A stretch of DNA of 64,000 nt, from assembly GCA_003255065.1 (NCBI GenBank), contig QAOA01005801.1, forward strand, positions 964,367 to 1,028,366, in the 5' to 3' direction. Below, in pieces: positions 13,782-26,500 of this stretch. Below the pieces are notes generated by a model. That model had not been told where the DNA came from, made no database searches, and saw nothing but the letters and a program-made list of their open reading frames with translations. The position numbers were made by a program, and so were the translations under genes. How positions within the stretch are numbered: the stretch's first letter is position 1; each line of letters opens with the position of its first letter. This DNA comes from Cercis canadensis. Taxonomy: Eukaryota > Streptophyta > Magnoliopsida > Fabales > Fabaceae.

Positions 13782-14653
13782 ATGGCATTTAGAGTGAGTC
13801 TCAGACACTGTGTTTTCGCTTTAGCTATTCTTTACGTCTCTCTATTATGGGAAAGCTTTGGTACGTAACCAGAAAAATTGCGGTCAATTCTTTGTTAGTT
13901 GCTTATTTTTGCTGACCCCGGTGACCTTTCTGACAGGAAATGCTGACGAAGATGTGTCACAGACTGGTGCCGGGATTGGTGGCGCCGGAGTTGGTGGTGC
14001 CGGGGTTAGCGGTGCTGGAGTTGGTGGTGCCGGGATTGGCGGTGGTGGCGGAGTTGGTGGTGGCAGCGGAGTTGGTGACCCAACTCAAATTGTCTCCAAA
14101 GCCTTGCTTTGTTTCAATGATAAATATGTGAGTGATATCTCCATTATGAAACTGATTTTTCCTTTAAATTTCTAAGTAGTGTGAATGTTGCACAAGTTTT
14201 ATTATTGGTTCAAGTCACAGATTTATAGCAGCTGTGAAGAAGCATATAGATTGAAGGAGAGTGGAATTCTGAAAGTGCCAGCTGAGAAAACTGACGAGTT
14301 TTGTGAAGGGCCATGTCTGTCAGAGATAAACTTGGTACTAAGCTGCCTTGACAACATTTTTAGTAGCTTCATATTTTACAATAGAGCCACAATCAAGGAC
14401 ATCAAGGAAACAATCGAGGCTGGATGTGGCTATGGCCCTGAAAGAGGTAACGTGAATTAATTGCACACTCAATATATATGTTGTATTAAATTCTTGTTAA
14501 TCTCAAGTGTTGTAAAATGGATTTTGTGTTTGAGCAGGTGACTTCAATGTATCTGAGCGCCTCCAAACTGAAGAAAACAGTGCACAAAAAGCTATCAACC
14601 ATGTCCTATTGGGGCTTGCTTTCATCATTTTGGGGCGTGCTCTATTATTCTGA
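13782..14653 (+). CDS. Small secreted glycine-rich, cysteine-containing protein (DUF7731-like)
   Basis: Four exons (13782-13860, 13937-14127, 14221-14446, 14538-14653) give 203 residues in frame. Residues 1-26 form a signal peptide. Residues about 35-75 are a low-complexity run of GAG(V/I)GG units. The conserved core starts at QIVSKALLCFNDKY and carries spaced cysteines in LLC, SSC, FCEGPC, LSC and AGC. The last 20 residues (NHVLLGLAFIILGRALLF) are hydrophobic, as in a GPI-anchor signal or a C-terminal membrane helix. I associate the Cys core with the plant-only DUF7731 family from memory, so the name is tentative. Function is unknown; the protein is likely extracellular or at the cell surface. 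Exon phases match throughout, so the model itself is solid. Confidence 0.75.
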
Positions 14654-15077
14654 TACTTACATATACCAATATGATTATATAAGGTTTTATTTTTTTTATT
14701 TTAAGTTATGGATTTATGGTCTGCCTGGTGTACTATTACGAGATACCAACACTAATTATATATTTGGTCACCAAATATGAAATTGTGATGCTATACCAAA
14801 TTTTTATTTTCTTGAATTTGATTCTCTTTAATATATTGTAAAGAGGGACTGAAAATTGATTCCTATTCATACCCATTCATATTGTGGCATTATACTGTTT
14901 TTAGTAATGCAAAAAGATAAACAAATATGGTTTTTTTTTTCTGCGATGAACAAATAAGGTTGTAAGTTATAAAATAGTGTGAGAAAAGGAAGGGAAAGAG
15001 AAAGCGTGGAGCATAAAACAGAGCAAGAGGGATTGGTGATTGATCCCATTCAATTCCAATTCTTTTTGGTGTTTCTC

Positions 15078-16841
15078 ATGGCTTCCTTCAAGAACATCTG
15101 GTTCACTCTCAAGGGTTCTCCAAGAACTTTTCAACACCCAATCTCACGCCCAAGAACTCACATTTTAGCTCTCTTTCTTCTCCTTCTCCCTCTCTTGTTC
15201 CTCTCAACATTGTGTACTGATCACTCCCCCACAGCCAACGTTAGCACTCTCGCTTTTCGCTTTCTCTTCTCCTCGAATCATATCTCATTATCACTCTCGA
15301 AGATTACTTTCTCGAAATTACAGAAAAATGGCACATTCTCTTTAGTCACTGCAGCGAAAAGAACTCATTCCCATTCAACAAACAGAGACCTCGCTTCCTG
15401 CGATATCTTCAATGGAACCTGGGTTCTGGATGATGCTGAACCCATTTATCTACCCGGGTCATGCCCATATCTTGACGACGCCTTCAACTGCTTCAAGAAT
15501 GGACGCCCAGATTTTGATTATCTCAAATATAGGTGGAAGCCCCATGGATGCCAGATTCCGAGGTTATAACTCCAGGAAGTTTTAATTTTTTCACTTGGGT
15601 CTTGTTTGTTCTGCAATTCTTTAATGTTGGTTTTCTTGTACAATTTAAGGTTTGATGGGGTGAAAATGTTGAGCATGCTGAGAGGAAAGAGGATGGTGTT
15701 TGTGGGAGATTCTTTGAACAGGAACATGTGGCAGTCTCTGGTGTGTGCGTTGAGGGAATCTCTGAAAGACAAGAGCAGAATCTATGAAGTTTCAGGACGG
15801 AGAGAGTTCAGAACTCAAGGCTTTTTCTCTTTCAAATTCAAAGTAAGCTATACGCAATTATTTACTTATGTAATTGCCTCTGTTTCCACAAAACATTTGT
15901 AACTTTGAAGTGTTTCTTTTTGTGATATTAAAGTTGCCAAATAACGGCTCTGTGGTTGATGTTAAATGTGTTTTTCCTATAATGATAGGACTATGGATGC
16001 TCTATAGACTTCATCAAATCCCCATTCCTGGTTCAAGAATGGAAAATCCCACATAAGAGTGGAAGTGGAACTCCTCAAAGAGAAACTCTGAGGCTTGACA
16101 TGATGCAAGCCTCCAAATCTGAGTACCATGATGCTGATATAATCATTTTCAACACTGGCCACTGGTGGAATCACCAAAAAACCCGTAAAGGGTAACATTT
16201 CTCCTAGTAACCCATTTCACTTACTCATTCTTTTGAGAGTGATCAGCATTTGTAGTACTCTCATTCTTGCAGAAGAAATTACTTTCAACTAGGAAGCCAT
16301 GTCTATGAAAGACTACAAGTGAATGAAGCATTGAGAAAAGCATTGAAGACTTGGGCTAAATGGGTTGATTCCAATGTTAATAGAAAGCGCACAAGGGTTT
16401 TCTTTACTGGGTTTTCAGCTTCTCACTATAGGTACTTTAACAATAAAAATTGAAGACAATCTATGAATTAACTTGGTATGTGTTTATTTGACGGTAACTA
16501 TGGATGGAATTTGCAGAGGGGGACAATGGAATTCTGGAGGGAAATGTGACGGCGAGAGAGAGCCTATAAGAAATGAGAGCTATCTTGCAGCATATCCATG
16601 GATGATGAGCATAGTTGAAAGTGTGATAGCAGAGATGAAGACACCAGTATTTTACCTCAACTTTACCAAAATGACTGACTTCAGAAAAGATGGGCATCCC
16701 TCAATTTACAGGGAAGTGGCTATAGACAAAGGCCCTAGAATGGTCCAAGATTGCAGCCATTGGTGCCTTCCTGGAATTCCAGACTCCTGGAATCAGCTCC
16801 TCTATGCCACTCTACTTATTGCACATAACTTTAGTCACTAG
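15078..16841 (+). CDS. Trichome birefringence-like (TBL) wall-polysaccharide O-acetyltransferase
   Basis: Five exons (15078-15562, 15650-15842, 15989-16191, 16273-16431, 16517-16841) give 454 residues. A single hydrophobic segment near residues 34-51 makes it a type II Golgi membrane protein. The TBL domain begins at [12 protein letters not shown] and continues through [18 protein letters not shown] and YRWKPHGC. The catalytic GDS motif is at 181-183 ([13 protein letters not shown]). DxxH is at 425-428 (DCSHWCLPG), so Ser183, Asp425 and His428 are all present. The family acetylates xylan, pectin, xyloglucan or mannan. The start is the first ATG in this frame. The [12 protein letters not shown] style suggests the TBL1-6 side of the family, but the substrate cannot be read from sequence. 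The xylosidase 8 kb upstream also acts on wall polysaccharides, which may be coincidence. Confidence 0.93.
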
Positions 16842-17809
16842 CAAAATTGTACACACACTTCCAAATTTCATCATGTATTAAATTTTTGGACTTTTTTTAA
16901 GTACAAGATTTTAGGAAAATTGGGGTAGAGGAGGGTTGGGTTACCATGTCATGTAAATGTGATCTAGTCATTTGTAGGACAAAAAGGGATGCAAATTGCA
17001 CTTGAATTATGGATTTACAATCTATTTACTATTTTACTCTGTTTTATTTTGAGACGAATGGCTGATAAACCCTGATTTTTATGAAAAAAAAGAGAGCTTA
17101 GTTTACCCTCTTTCCTCATTATTCCTTAATAAGCCATTAATATTTATTTTAGTGAAAATATGGGACTTTTATAAACTAACATCAAAATAAGTCAATAATT
17201 AAATGTTAAGGACTTTTTTAATATTAATATTAAACATCTTGAATCTTTAAAGACTAATAATTGAGCACGGAATAGGAAGATGAAATAGCTGTTCTCATCA
17301 ATTAAAAATGTTTAATTTGTATTCATATAATATTCAATACATTTTTTAGATGAATTATATTCATTACTATTAAACATAATAATAATTATAGAATTATTTT
17401 TATTAATTATAATAGTTTGATAATTTAATTTTAGTAAATAATTTATAAATTAAAACTTCAATAAAATTAAATTTAATCAAATAGTTAAATAAAATGTAAT
17501 ACCACTTTAAATTCCTCTCCTACATTATCATTTATCAACAAGTGGTTGTAGACTTTTACAACTCTAGGAGAAAAAAAAAAAAAAAAAANCTAGGAAAAAA
17601 AAAAAAAAAAGAAACTTGATAAACTTGATTAGCTTTGCAAGTTATCTTAAGCACCATCGACTTCGTTGAAAAGGTGTCATTCTCCAACTAAAACACAAAT
17701 ACTAATGTTCACCCCATTTTATTTTAAGTTTTGGTACCTTCTGTACTGCACTATTTCTTTTGTTGTAGTTTTCTTTAAGCAAGTTTGGTTCTGAGGATCA
17801 CCTAATTAG
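16842..17809. other. Intergenic region with an N in a poly-A tract
   Basis: AT-rich, without coding potential. The N at 17589 lies between two adenine runs and probably marks a homopolymer assembly break. Confidence 0.5.
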
Positions 17810-19293
17810 ATGGAGCAAAACCTAATAGTTGATTGGAGTGCTCGGAAACTTGAGGCAGATAATCAGATTCCTCTCTCTGATTATTATAGTTTTGCTGATG
17901 AACTCCTCAAAAAGGTAACACCAACTTCATTTCTTTTCAATCTAATTCTTCTTGTACTTGTGTTCATCAATCAACTAGTGATTCATTTCTATCAAAGCAA
18001 CAAAATAAGGGTAACTCTGAGATCTATTATGAATGATTTCTTTTCATTTTGCTAAGAAATTAATGCTTCTTCTCTCTCTCCCCCTCCTCTCCTTAATGTC
18101 CAGGCACGAATTTTTCAAGAGGCAGATAACCTTGTAGGTTTATATATCACACTTACTAAATATTCAAGGTGAGGAAAGGAAAAAGGTTTGGCATTTAAGT
18201 GCTTATGATTATTATTTCTTTAACTATCCCTACATTTTTTCTCTTTAGGTTGTGTATTGAGATCATACCGTATCATAAAGATTACGAAGCAGAGGCAGAA
18301 GAAGAAGGAAAATCATACAGGGAGGAAACAAAGATGGTAATTGTATCTGTTTATACTAAATTTGATTAACTAAGAATAAGGTCAACTTTGCATGTTACAT
18401 TATTAGTGGTCTTGTTCACATTCACATTGCAGCAATTGATGGAAGCAATTGATCAGCTTCTTTCACTAGAGCCAAAACTGTCACACAGAGGAATTGATTT
18501 GATTAATGCCTCTGAAGAAGACCCATTTTCCTTCTTATGGAAAGAGGAGCAAGCTTCTGATATTTGTCTTGTGCCTTCAATTGATCATCATGATGTAAAT
18601 GCTCTTCCACTCATTCTTTATGAGAAACCAGCTGAACCCTCTGCTCCTCCGATGCCGTATTCGCCAAGAAAAGCTAATTATGTATTAGCTAAGTTTAAAG
18701 GTGATGGTGAACAAATGGACTACAAGGGAAAAGGGCTTGTTGATAAGGTGGGTGATGGTGAACAAGTGGACTACAAGGGAAAAGGGCTTGTTGATAAGGT
18801 GTATGTGCCTTTGCTACAAGAAGTTTGTCATTTGTATCCTTCATTGATAGAGTGCCAAAGGGAGAATACTCCAAGTTATAGAGGTTGGGCTCTTACTGCA
18901 CTTGGCAGAGTTTTGCACTTCCTTCAGACCACAAAGCTAGCAGACATTGATGATGAAGCTTGTGAATGCCTTCAATTGTTGTGGGATGAAGTTGAGGTGT
19001 TTGGATTTGACTTGTCATGGCTTGCACCTCAACTGGAGTTTGCTTTGAAGATGAAAGGTTATGTGGAGAAAGAGAGAAAAGTAAACAAGGTTGTGGAGGA
19101 AAAGAAGAGCTTAGAGCTGAGAATTCAAGACTTGAACAATAAATTGGTTGAGACAAATAAAGAGTTGGAAAATTCCAAAAGAGAATTTGCACAAGTTATT
19201 CAAGAATTGGGTGAGCAGGTAGATACAGAAAGGGTGATAGGATTTCAATGGCATGCTCATCCTCATGCTAATGCTGATGTGGTATTCTTTTGA
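17810..19293 (+). CDS. Chimeric protein: AMSH-type N-terminal domain plus coiled-coil tail
   Basis: Four exons (17810-17914, 18104-18168, 18249-18336, 18433-19293) give 372 residues. Residues 1 to about 105 match the N-terminus of the AMSH protein encoded just downstream: ARKLEADNQIPLSDYY against ARKVEVDNRIPLRYYY, and IIPYHKDY against TIPYHRDY. Introns 1-3 fall at homologous points with identical phase, and exon 2 is 65 bp in both genes. This domain (MIT-like/USP8 dimerisation) mediates ESCRT-III contact or dimerisation. There is no JAMM catalytic domain. Instead exon 4 encodes an acidic linker, a 17-residue tandem repeat (176-209), a helical region (LTALGRVLHFLQTTKLADI through LQLLWDEVEVFGFDLSWL) and a coiled coil near 275-340. 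The helical part resembles tails of plant MATH/coiled-coil or PEARLI-4-type proteins, judged by eye. It may be a non-catalytic competitor or adaptor; expression is unknown. Confidence 0.75.
18700..18801 (+). repeat. In-frame 51-bp tandem duplication
   Basis: Two copies, 18700-18750 and 18751-18801, differ only at one codon (ATG/GTG). Each encodes GDGEQ(M/V)DYKGKGLVDKV. The near identity indicates a recent slippage or duplication event inside the last exon of the chimeric gene. Confidence 0.95.
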
Positions 19294-20553
19294 ATTCATT
19301 TGGATATATGCCCATATTCTCTTGAAGTTCAATTATCAGAAACTCTACTAAGTGCTGATTATCCTATCTTTACCAGGTTGATGTTGTCAACAATTTAAAT
19401 TACTCTTTGTAGAAACGGAGTTTCTAGCTTTTCTAGTACTGAAGGCATCTCAAATTGGATTTTGGGCTGTTTAAGACTCATTTTGCTCAATTTTCTTTTG
19501 TATTACAGCTAAGGGCCTTTAATTTATGAAATCATAATCTTTTTGTTTTGTTTTGTTTTTTTTTTTTTTTTATTTTTGTTGAACAAGTACCATTTCACTA
19601 TATATTTTTGTAATTTTTGGGCTGTCACCAGATTTGGGAAAAGAAAAAGAAGCAAACCGCGATGTTTTGGGGGTGGGTTTATCTTAGTTGGCACACTAAT
19701 TGTCATTTATACATCTATTGCCACATTATTGGATGACATATAAACAATTTCTATTAGCATTTTGATGGTGTTAGTGGTTGGAACAAAATTAGTGTGTTTT
19801 GAAAATATTTAGAATTAAAGGGAAACAAAAGATGGTCATGGACGAAAATAACTTGGTATAAAGTTAAGAGAAAAAAAAAAAATGTTGCCTAAAAATTAGG
19901 GAGAATTATTTTAAAAAAAAGGAAAATCTGTTTCAATAACAAAATGATGACTAGTGGTTATTGGGTATTTTCAATAGTTATCTTTTTATTTTTAAAAAAG
20001 ATTTTTGTTTAATTTATAAAATATTTGATTATTGTTTTTGGTAATATAAAAATTTAGGACTTTGATTGGTTACTCTATTTTCAAGATAAAGCACATCGTA
20101 GATGCCTACCAACAAATGATGATCATTCATTAGTAGAATTTGAACCTAAAATCTTTTATCAATGTAACTTACTAAGTAAGCTGTGTATTTATTTATTTAT
20201 CATTTTAAATCAAAAAAATATTTATCATATTTCTTATTGAACTATATATAATATATGGTGGGGACTGGGTGCCATACGCGCGATGGGAAGACGTAAATGA
20301 CTAGGATCCTTCTGTTACCTCACTATATCGAGAATCTTCGACATAAAGAAGCAGCTCCCTTGCTCGAAACGACGAGTTTAACTTGACTCGTACGCCCTTT
20401 ACCACAATATTGATTCTTCCTTCCACTCAGAACCGTGTCCCTGTGCTCGTTTCACTCAGAGAGAGATAGAGAGAGAGAGAGAGAAACGACGTTGTGTCGC
20501 TGGCGGGAACTTCAATTGGAGCTCTGTGGCACTGGCATTCCTCGCCGGAGAAG
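19294..20553. other. Intergenic region and AMSH3 promoter
   Basis: Poly-T and AT-rich sequence without a gene. A GC-richer block from 20260 with a GA microsatellite near 20461-20484 is the probable 5' UTR/promoter of the AMSH gene. Confidence 0.5.
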
Positions 20554-23500
20554 ATGAAGATCAACGTTAACTCGATCGCTCGCAAAGTCGAGGTTGATAA
20601 TCGTATTCCCCTCCGTTATTACTACCGGATTGCCGATAACCTCCTCAAACAGGTGATTTCACAATTTCTCATCCAACGCGTCTTTGATTCCCTCTGATTT
20701 TTTACTTTTTTTTTTATATATTTTTTTTCTTTTGCTTTTTACTGGATTTGGATTTTGATACTGAATGATTAATTCTCAATTGGAGTTCGTATTAGGGTTT
20801 TTAATTTATTGTCTTTGCTTTCTGAGATCGTCTCAATCTTCTCGAGGCTTAATAAGGGTTAGGGTCCCAGCGCTTGGCGCATTAAAATTCAAGCTCTTTT
20901 TGGATCGTTTCCCCAGAAAGTTTATCTAAGATGGGCTAATAATTTTGCTTTTAGCTTCGGTTATGATCCATGTATTCTATAATGTATATGGTTATGAGAC
21001 ACTGGGTATCTTATAGATATAGAATTTGAAAAATAGTGTATACTAAAGATACCTAAAACTATGATATATAAACTAATATTTAAAATTAAAGTGCGTGACG
21101 TAATCACTTATTGCGATTATATTTAATAAGCAAAATTATAAACTCTGTTTACAAATATGTTAACGTTGATGGTTGATTTAATCACCTCCAGTTATCTTTC
21201 AGTTCTAACGATATAAAAAATTTATGCTAATGTAAACGAAAATTATTCATTTTCAAGCAAGTGAAAAGTGTTAAAATTCTATACAAAATTTGTTTCAAAC
21301 ATGTCCAATAGGTGTCAAAAATTTTCGAAGAGGTGACCAATGTATATACAAGCAGTGTTAGATAAAATGCTAGGTTTCAATTTTTAAGTTTAACATCTCT
21401 ATTCAAAGACATATGAACAAGTGCCCAGAATTGGAAGTAAGAATGTTGTACTGAGTGTTGGTTCCCTGATACGGCTCCTCCCCAGGGGTATCTGAGGAAA
21501 ATCATTATGCTATTGGCATTATAAGGTGTTAGAAGTTTTGTGAAGAGTGACTTGAACTTTAATGTATGTATGTGGTGGTTGCTTTTGGATGTTCACAATT
21601 TTCCTTGTCTGTGACTTCATTTCAATGATTTTTGTTTTTCTTGTCATCAGGCGAATGTCTACCGGGAGGAGAATAATGTCATTGACTTGTATATCATACT
21701 TCTTAGATTTTCAAGGTAAAAATGGAGAATTCCATTGATTCCATGGTGGTGAACTGCCACAATTGCATTTAAAGTGTCTGTAATGATTTTTTTTATTTTT
21801 CTGATTCTACCTAATTCTTTCTTTTCAAGTTTGGTTTCTGAAACTATACCTTATCATCGAGATTACCAAGTTTCACTTCCTAAAGAAAGAGCAGCATATA
21901 AGAAGGTGAACTTTTCTCATTTTTCTAGATACTCTTGTTTATGTTTAATATTTCGTAATTTTGTCATTTTCTGTTCATTTTACCATTACAGAGGTCGCTA
22001 GTCGTACTGGATGAGCTTGAATCTTTGCAACCAGAATTCAAATGTCGGGTGGATGAATTAAATGACTTGCATGATAGAGATCAGTTGCCTGAAGATAATG
22101 ATTCCAGTAAGGCTTTGCCCAGTTCATTGACTTCATCTTTGGAATGGCCTGCTGTCAATAAAAGTTCTTACATGAACACAGATTTTAAACAGGTAAGGAG
22201 TTGACAATTTTTCTATTTATGTGAGTTGGACAACTGCAATACGTCAATGAATTTGCTTACTTTCTATGTTGTCTTGTTATGAAGTGCTCAGAAAGATTTC
22301 ATTTCAGAATTTTAGTTTTCTCCTTTATGATTTATCACCTTTGTGATAGAGTTCTTTTAGTTGCAGAAAAGTTTTATTTTGCTCCTATCATTTGCTTTCA
22401 TGTGGTTTAAACCTACTATTGTTATTAATTTATTTCTGTTTTTTTGTTTGCTTGACAAAGCTGCAGCCTGCTGGATTGGGTCCACAGTCTTCATGGAAGT
22501 ATAATAATAGTGCTCATACTTCATATTCCATGCCAATTGACAAGCAGTTTCAGAAACTGTAAGTAAGAGTAACTACTTTTTTGCATATGGAAAATTCTGG
22601 GTATTGGCCATTCTAGGAGCTCACTGTTTTGCCTATAAAATTTTGGATTGGGGTGGCCTGTTTCCAGTGTTCTGGCTCCCCTTTTTTGTCTTCGAATGAA
22701 GTTTTTTTTTATGCCTAAACAGTAAATGAATTTAGTATTGCTTGCTCAACAGTTGATATCCTTCCCGTCTAATGCTGGCCCTATCTCCCCAAAAAAGAAA
22801 AATTGAAGAATAAATGGATAACAGACCAGATAGAAGTTAGGATTTTATTGTAATAATGCTTCTTACTATGGTCAGGTAAAATTCATTATGTTTTCTGCTT
22901 CTATAAATCACCATGTTAAATACTAAAGTTTTATATGTCTTGGTTGTTTATATACTCTTTAAACTCCAAAAGTCATTTCATTCTGGACTTCTTTAGTCCA
23001 TGTCCCCTTTATTTTCTACAGCATATGTGTTTTATATTATCCTTTGGATTTGAAAAGGCTTTATCAGGCTTCCAAAGAAATTTAATGCATAACATGCTGC
23101 TATGATTAAGGGCTAGATATGATAATTGTTCTTGGGTATGTGCAGATCTTTTAGTATGCCACTTCCGAAGAAGGAGACCTTATCCAGACACTCAATTTTA
23201 GGACCAAATGGTCTTCGGGGCCAGTGGCTTGCACCAAGTGCAGAAATAAAGGTAAATTACTGTGTATTTTTCTAGTTTTGCATATGTTTTAATAGTCTAT
23301 ACTTTTTGATAATATGTGGATTTCATTTTGGATGTTATTCAGGTTCAATATCCAAGCAGTAGTGATTTGACAACCATTGAGGATTCAAGGTTAGGATTCT
23401 AATCTCATCCATTCTAAATGGACTGAGATTAGTACCCTTTTTCTGCCTTATATATTCTTGTTTGCATCTTTTTTACCATTCTGTATCTTTTGTATCTTGT

Positions 23501-26500
23501 ACTCTGGTTTCTTTTTCCCTCCTTTACAAAGCTTACTTCTGTTATACTGTTGCTATTGTTTTCTTTTTCTTGATATGTTGGTTTTCAATACAAGACCTTT
23601 TTCATCATGAGAATATGCTGAGATTTAAAGGTTAAATGTACTTTGTTTTATTCAGCTGCTTAGCTCTGAAGTATGACTGTTTGAAGCCTCCGTATGTTTT
23701 TTTCATCCATGTTGATAGGATGAATCCGGCTGGACAATATGATCTTGTGGCTGTTAAAGATGGTGATCCAGGAGCTGTCCCATCCACAATGGAGTCAGTT
23801 CTCTCCTTGGATGATGGAAGATGGTCTCGTCCTGCTGAGGAGTCCTGTTCCCTTGCATTAAATGAGTCAAGGGAGGATCCCCTCCAGTTGCTCAACATTA
23901 AGCAACCTTCTCCTCCTCCTGTTCTTGCTCAGGTGCATCAGGAATATGCTCCAATTCCTCCTTCAAAAGTTGCTGATCCCAGACCAGGACCGGCTAAATC
24001 TTCTCAGGATTCTGCAATGGGTCCTTCTACATATCAACACCTACACATTGTAAGCCTATTTAGTATTTCAAGAAGTGTTCATATTCTTGGTATCTTTTGG
24101 TCATTCATGAATACTTCTTCTCATTTTTGGTGAGTTCATTTGGTTCTTAAACTGGGTAAAAATTATTCTAATTTCACTTAACTTTGTGTTGCAGCCTGTC
24201 AAAATGATGGATGAATTTTTGAGATTGGCTCTAGAAAATACCCGGAAGAACTTAGAGACATGTGCTGTTCTTGCAGGGTCCTTGGTAAGAGCAACCAAAT
24301 TCTTTCAAGTGTCAAGTTCTATGAAAGAAATCAGTGCCAGTTTGATTGTGATGTTAATAGTTTCTTGTGCTTGCTATATATGGGACTGAAGAAAAACAGG
24401 GTTTTCCAAATTACTACACTTATAATCCCAAAGCAGGAGTCAAGTTCTGACTCGGTAAGATAATAGTCATATTTAAATTTCTGCCTTTTTTTTCTGTTTT
24501 AAAAATTATATTAGCTATTACTTTCCTTTCTCTTTGTAGTCTAATCCTTTATTATTCATGCTTTTATTGTTCAGTGTCAAACATTGAATGAAGAAGAAAT
24601 ATTTGAAGTTCAAGACAATTTATCGCTTTTTACTCTAGGCTGGATTCATGTAAGTGCTCTATTAGCCTCAGTGAACAGTGATGGTAACCACTTATTTCTG
24701 ATTTAAGTTTAGTCTGGACTAATATGTTCTTCTATCCTGTGTGGTGGGAGCAAGAACTTGAATATTTATATTGGTGTTCATATTTCTGCTTTTGAACATC
24801 CTGATATCCAGCTTTGATTACAATTCATGTTTTTGGTGTTAAAATTCTTTTCCTTACTTAATTTCCATTTTGATTTTCAGACACATCCATCTCAGACTTG
24901 TTTCATGTCATCAGTAGATTTACACACGCATTACTCATACCAGGTAATAGATGGTACTGGTAATTTTGAATTTCCTGTTCCTTCGCATTGTAGATTTAAA
25001 TAAAGTTTGTCTCAGTTCTCCAATATGTCAACAAGTGAAGAGTTCTATTTCATTTTTCTACCTTCTTAGAACCATACTGATGTTTCATCTTGTCTTTCTT
25101 CAATTCTTCTTCGTTTTTCCTGTACCTACTCCTTTTCTTCTTCCCTTGTACTTTGTTTCTCTGTTCAAGTGAGTCTGATGGTAGGTTCTGCAGAAGAGCT
25201 TCTTGATTAATATATTGGCCAACCCAATGAATTAGTTGCACTGACGCTAGATAATAAACCCTCAGTTGTGGTTATATACTAGTTTCACTGATTGTTAAAA
25301 AATGAAACATTTATTTGATATAACATGGTTTTTAATCTGACTTCTATGAGAATTCAAAGAATGTATAAACTGAACAACACCTAATAATTTGGAAGTCTAA
25401 ACAGTACAGAAAATGCTAAAATATAGTAGATCATGACAAAATCTTGAAACTTTAAGGAATAGAAATAAACTTAAGAGAGCATGAGTGTATAGTAAGCATT
25501 AACTATTCTACCTTACTGAATGTGGTAGGTCGTGTTTAACAGCCACTGCATGCAGCAGTTCCAATTTTGCATATATCTTTATAAGTGGACCTTACTAAAA
25601 GGGTACTTTTATGGCTTCATTTTAGATCATGTTACCAGAGGCAATTGCAATTGTCATGGCCCCTACAGATACATCAAGGTACATTTTCTTTTTATTTTCC
25701 CCCTCCCAAATTAGCGTGGCACTCATGCACACACAAATCGACAGGATATTACTTAACGGCCAATGCTGGCTACATAAATTGGCAGTTCATATGTTCATGG
25801 TGTGTAACTGAAGTTTCATCAGAGAGAAAATAAGACAACATCTTTCTCTTGGCAATACAAGTTACACTACTAAGGGCTAAGATCTCGAATCCACTCCCAT
25901 CTCATTATTTCTCGTTCAATAATATACTTGGCTCTAATCACATTGTCGTAGATTTGATTGGAAAATTACTTGCTTGTTGATTTTTGGGCAGAGGCCATGT
26001 GTGGGGAAAAGAGAATAAACCCGCCGGGAGGGGGAAAGGGGGGGGNGGGAGGGGGATCAAGGAAAACGAGGATAATATAACTCCATTTGATTGTTTCTTA
26101 AATAACAGAATTTTGACCCACATCTTGTATTATTGGTGTTTGACTTGACTATTGAGGCCTCAGGAATAGTGTGCATATCATCTTCCATTACCACCCTCAA
26201 TTGAAGATGACAAAAAGGGTTAGTCAGATAAACCCAAAAAGCCCAGAGAAACTAAATCTTCCCTGTATTGTAATTGATTATTTAATGACAAAAAGCCCTA
26301 GCTTATCAACTAATTGACTATGAGGCCTTTATCTCAAAACAATTAGTTGTATTGGTTTCACTAGGACTGTATGTAGTCTGTTGTGCTTTATGGAGCTATT
26401 TTGAGGTTGTGTATGTGCAAGGTGTTGGTTTTTCAGTTGAAAATGGAAAGTCAAATCTTTTTCTAAGAAAACTAAGTTGTGTTTATTTTGATTTGTTTTA

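Noticed and set aside
26046-26046. N inside a G-rich tract in AMSH intron 13
   Set aside because: Considered as a G-quadruplex or insertion boundary, but the flanks are only a homopolymer-like run with an N, most simply a sequencing gap.
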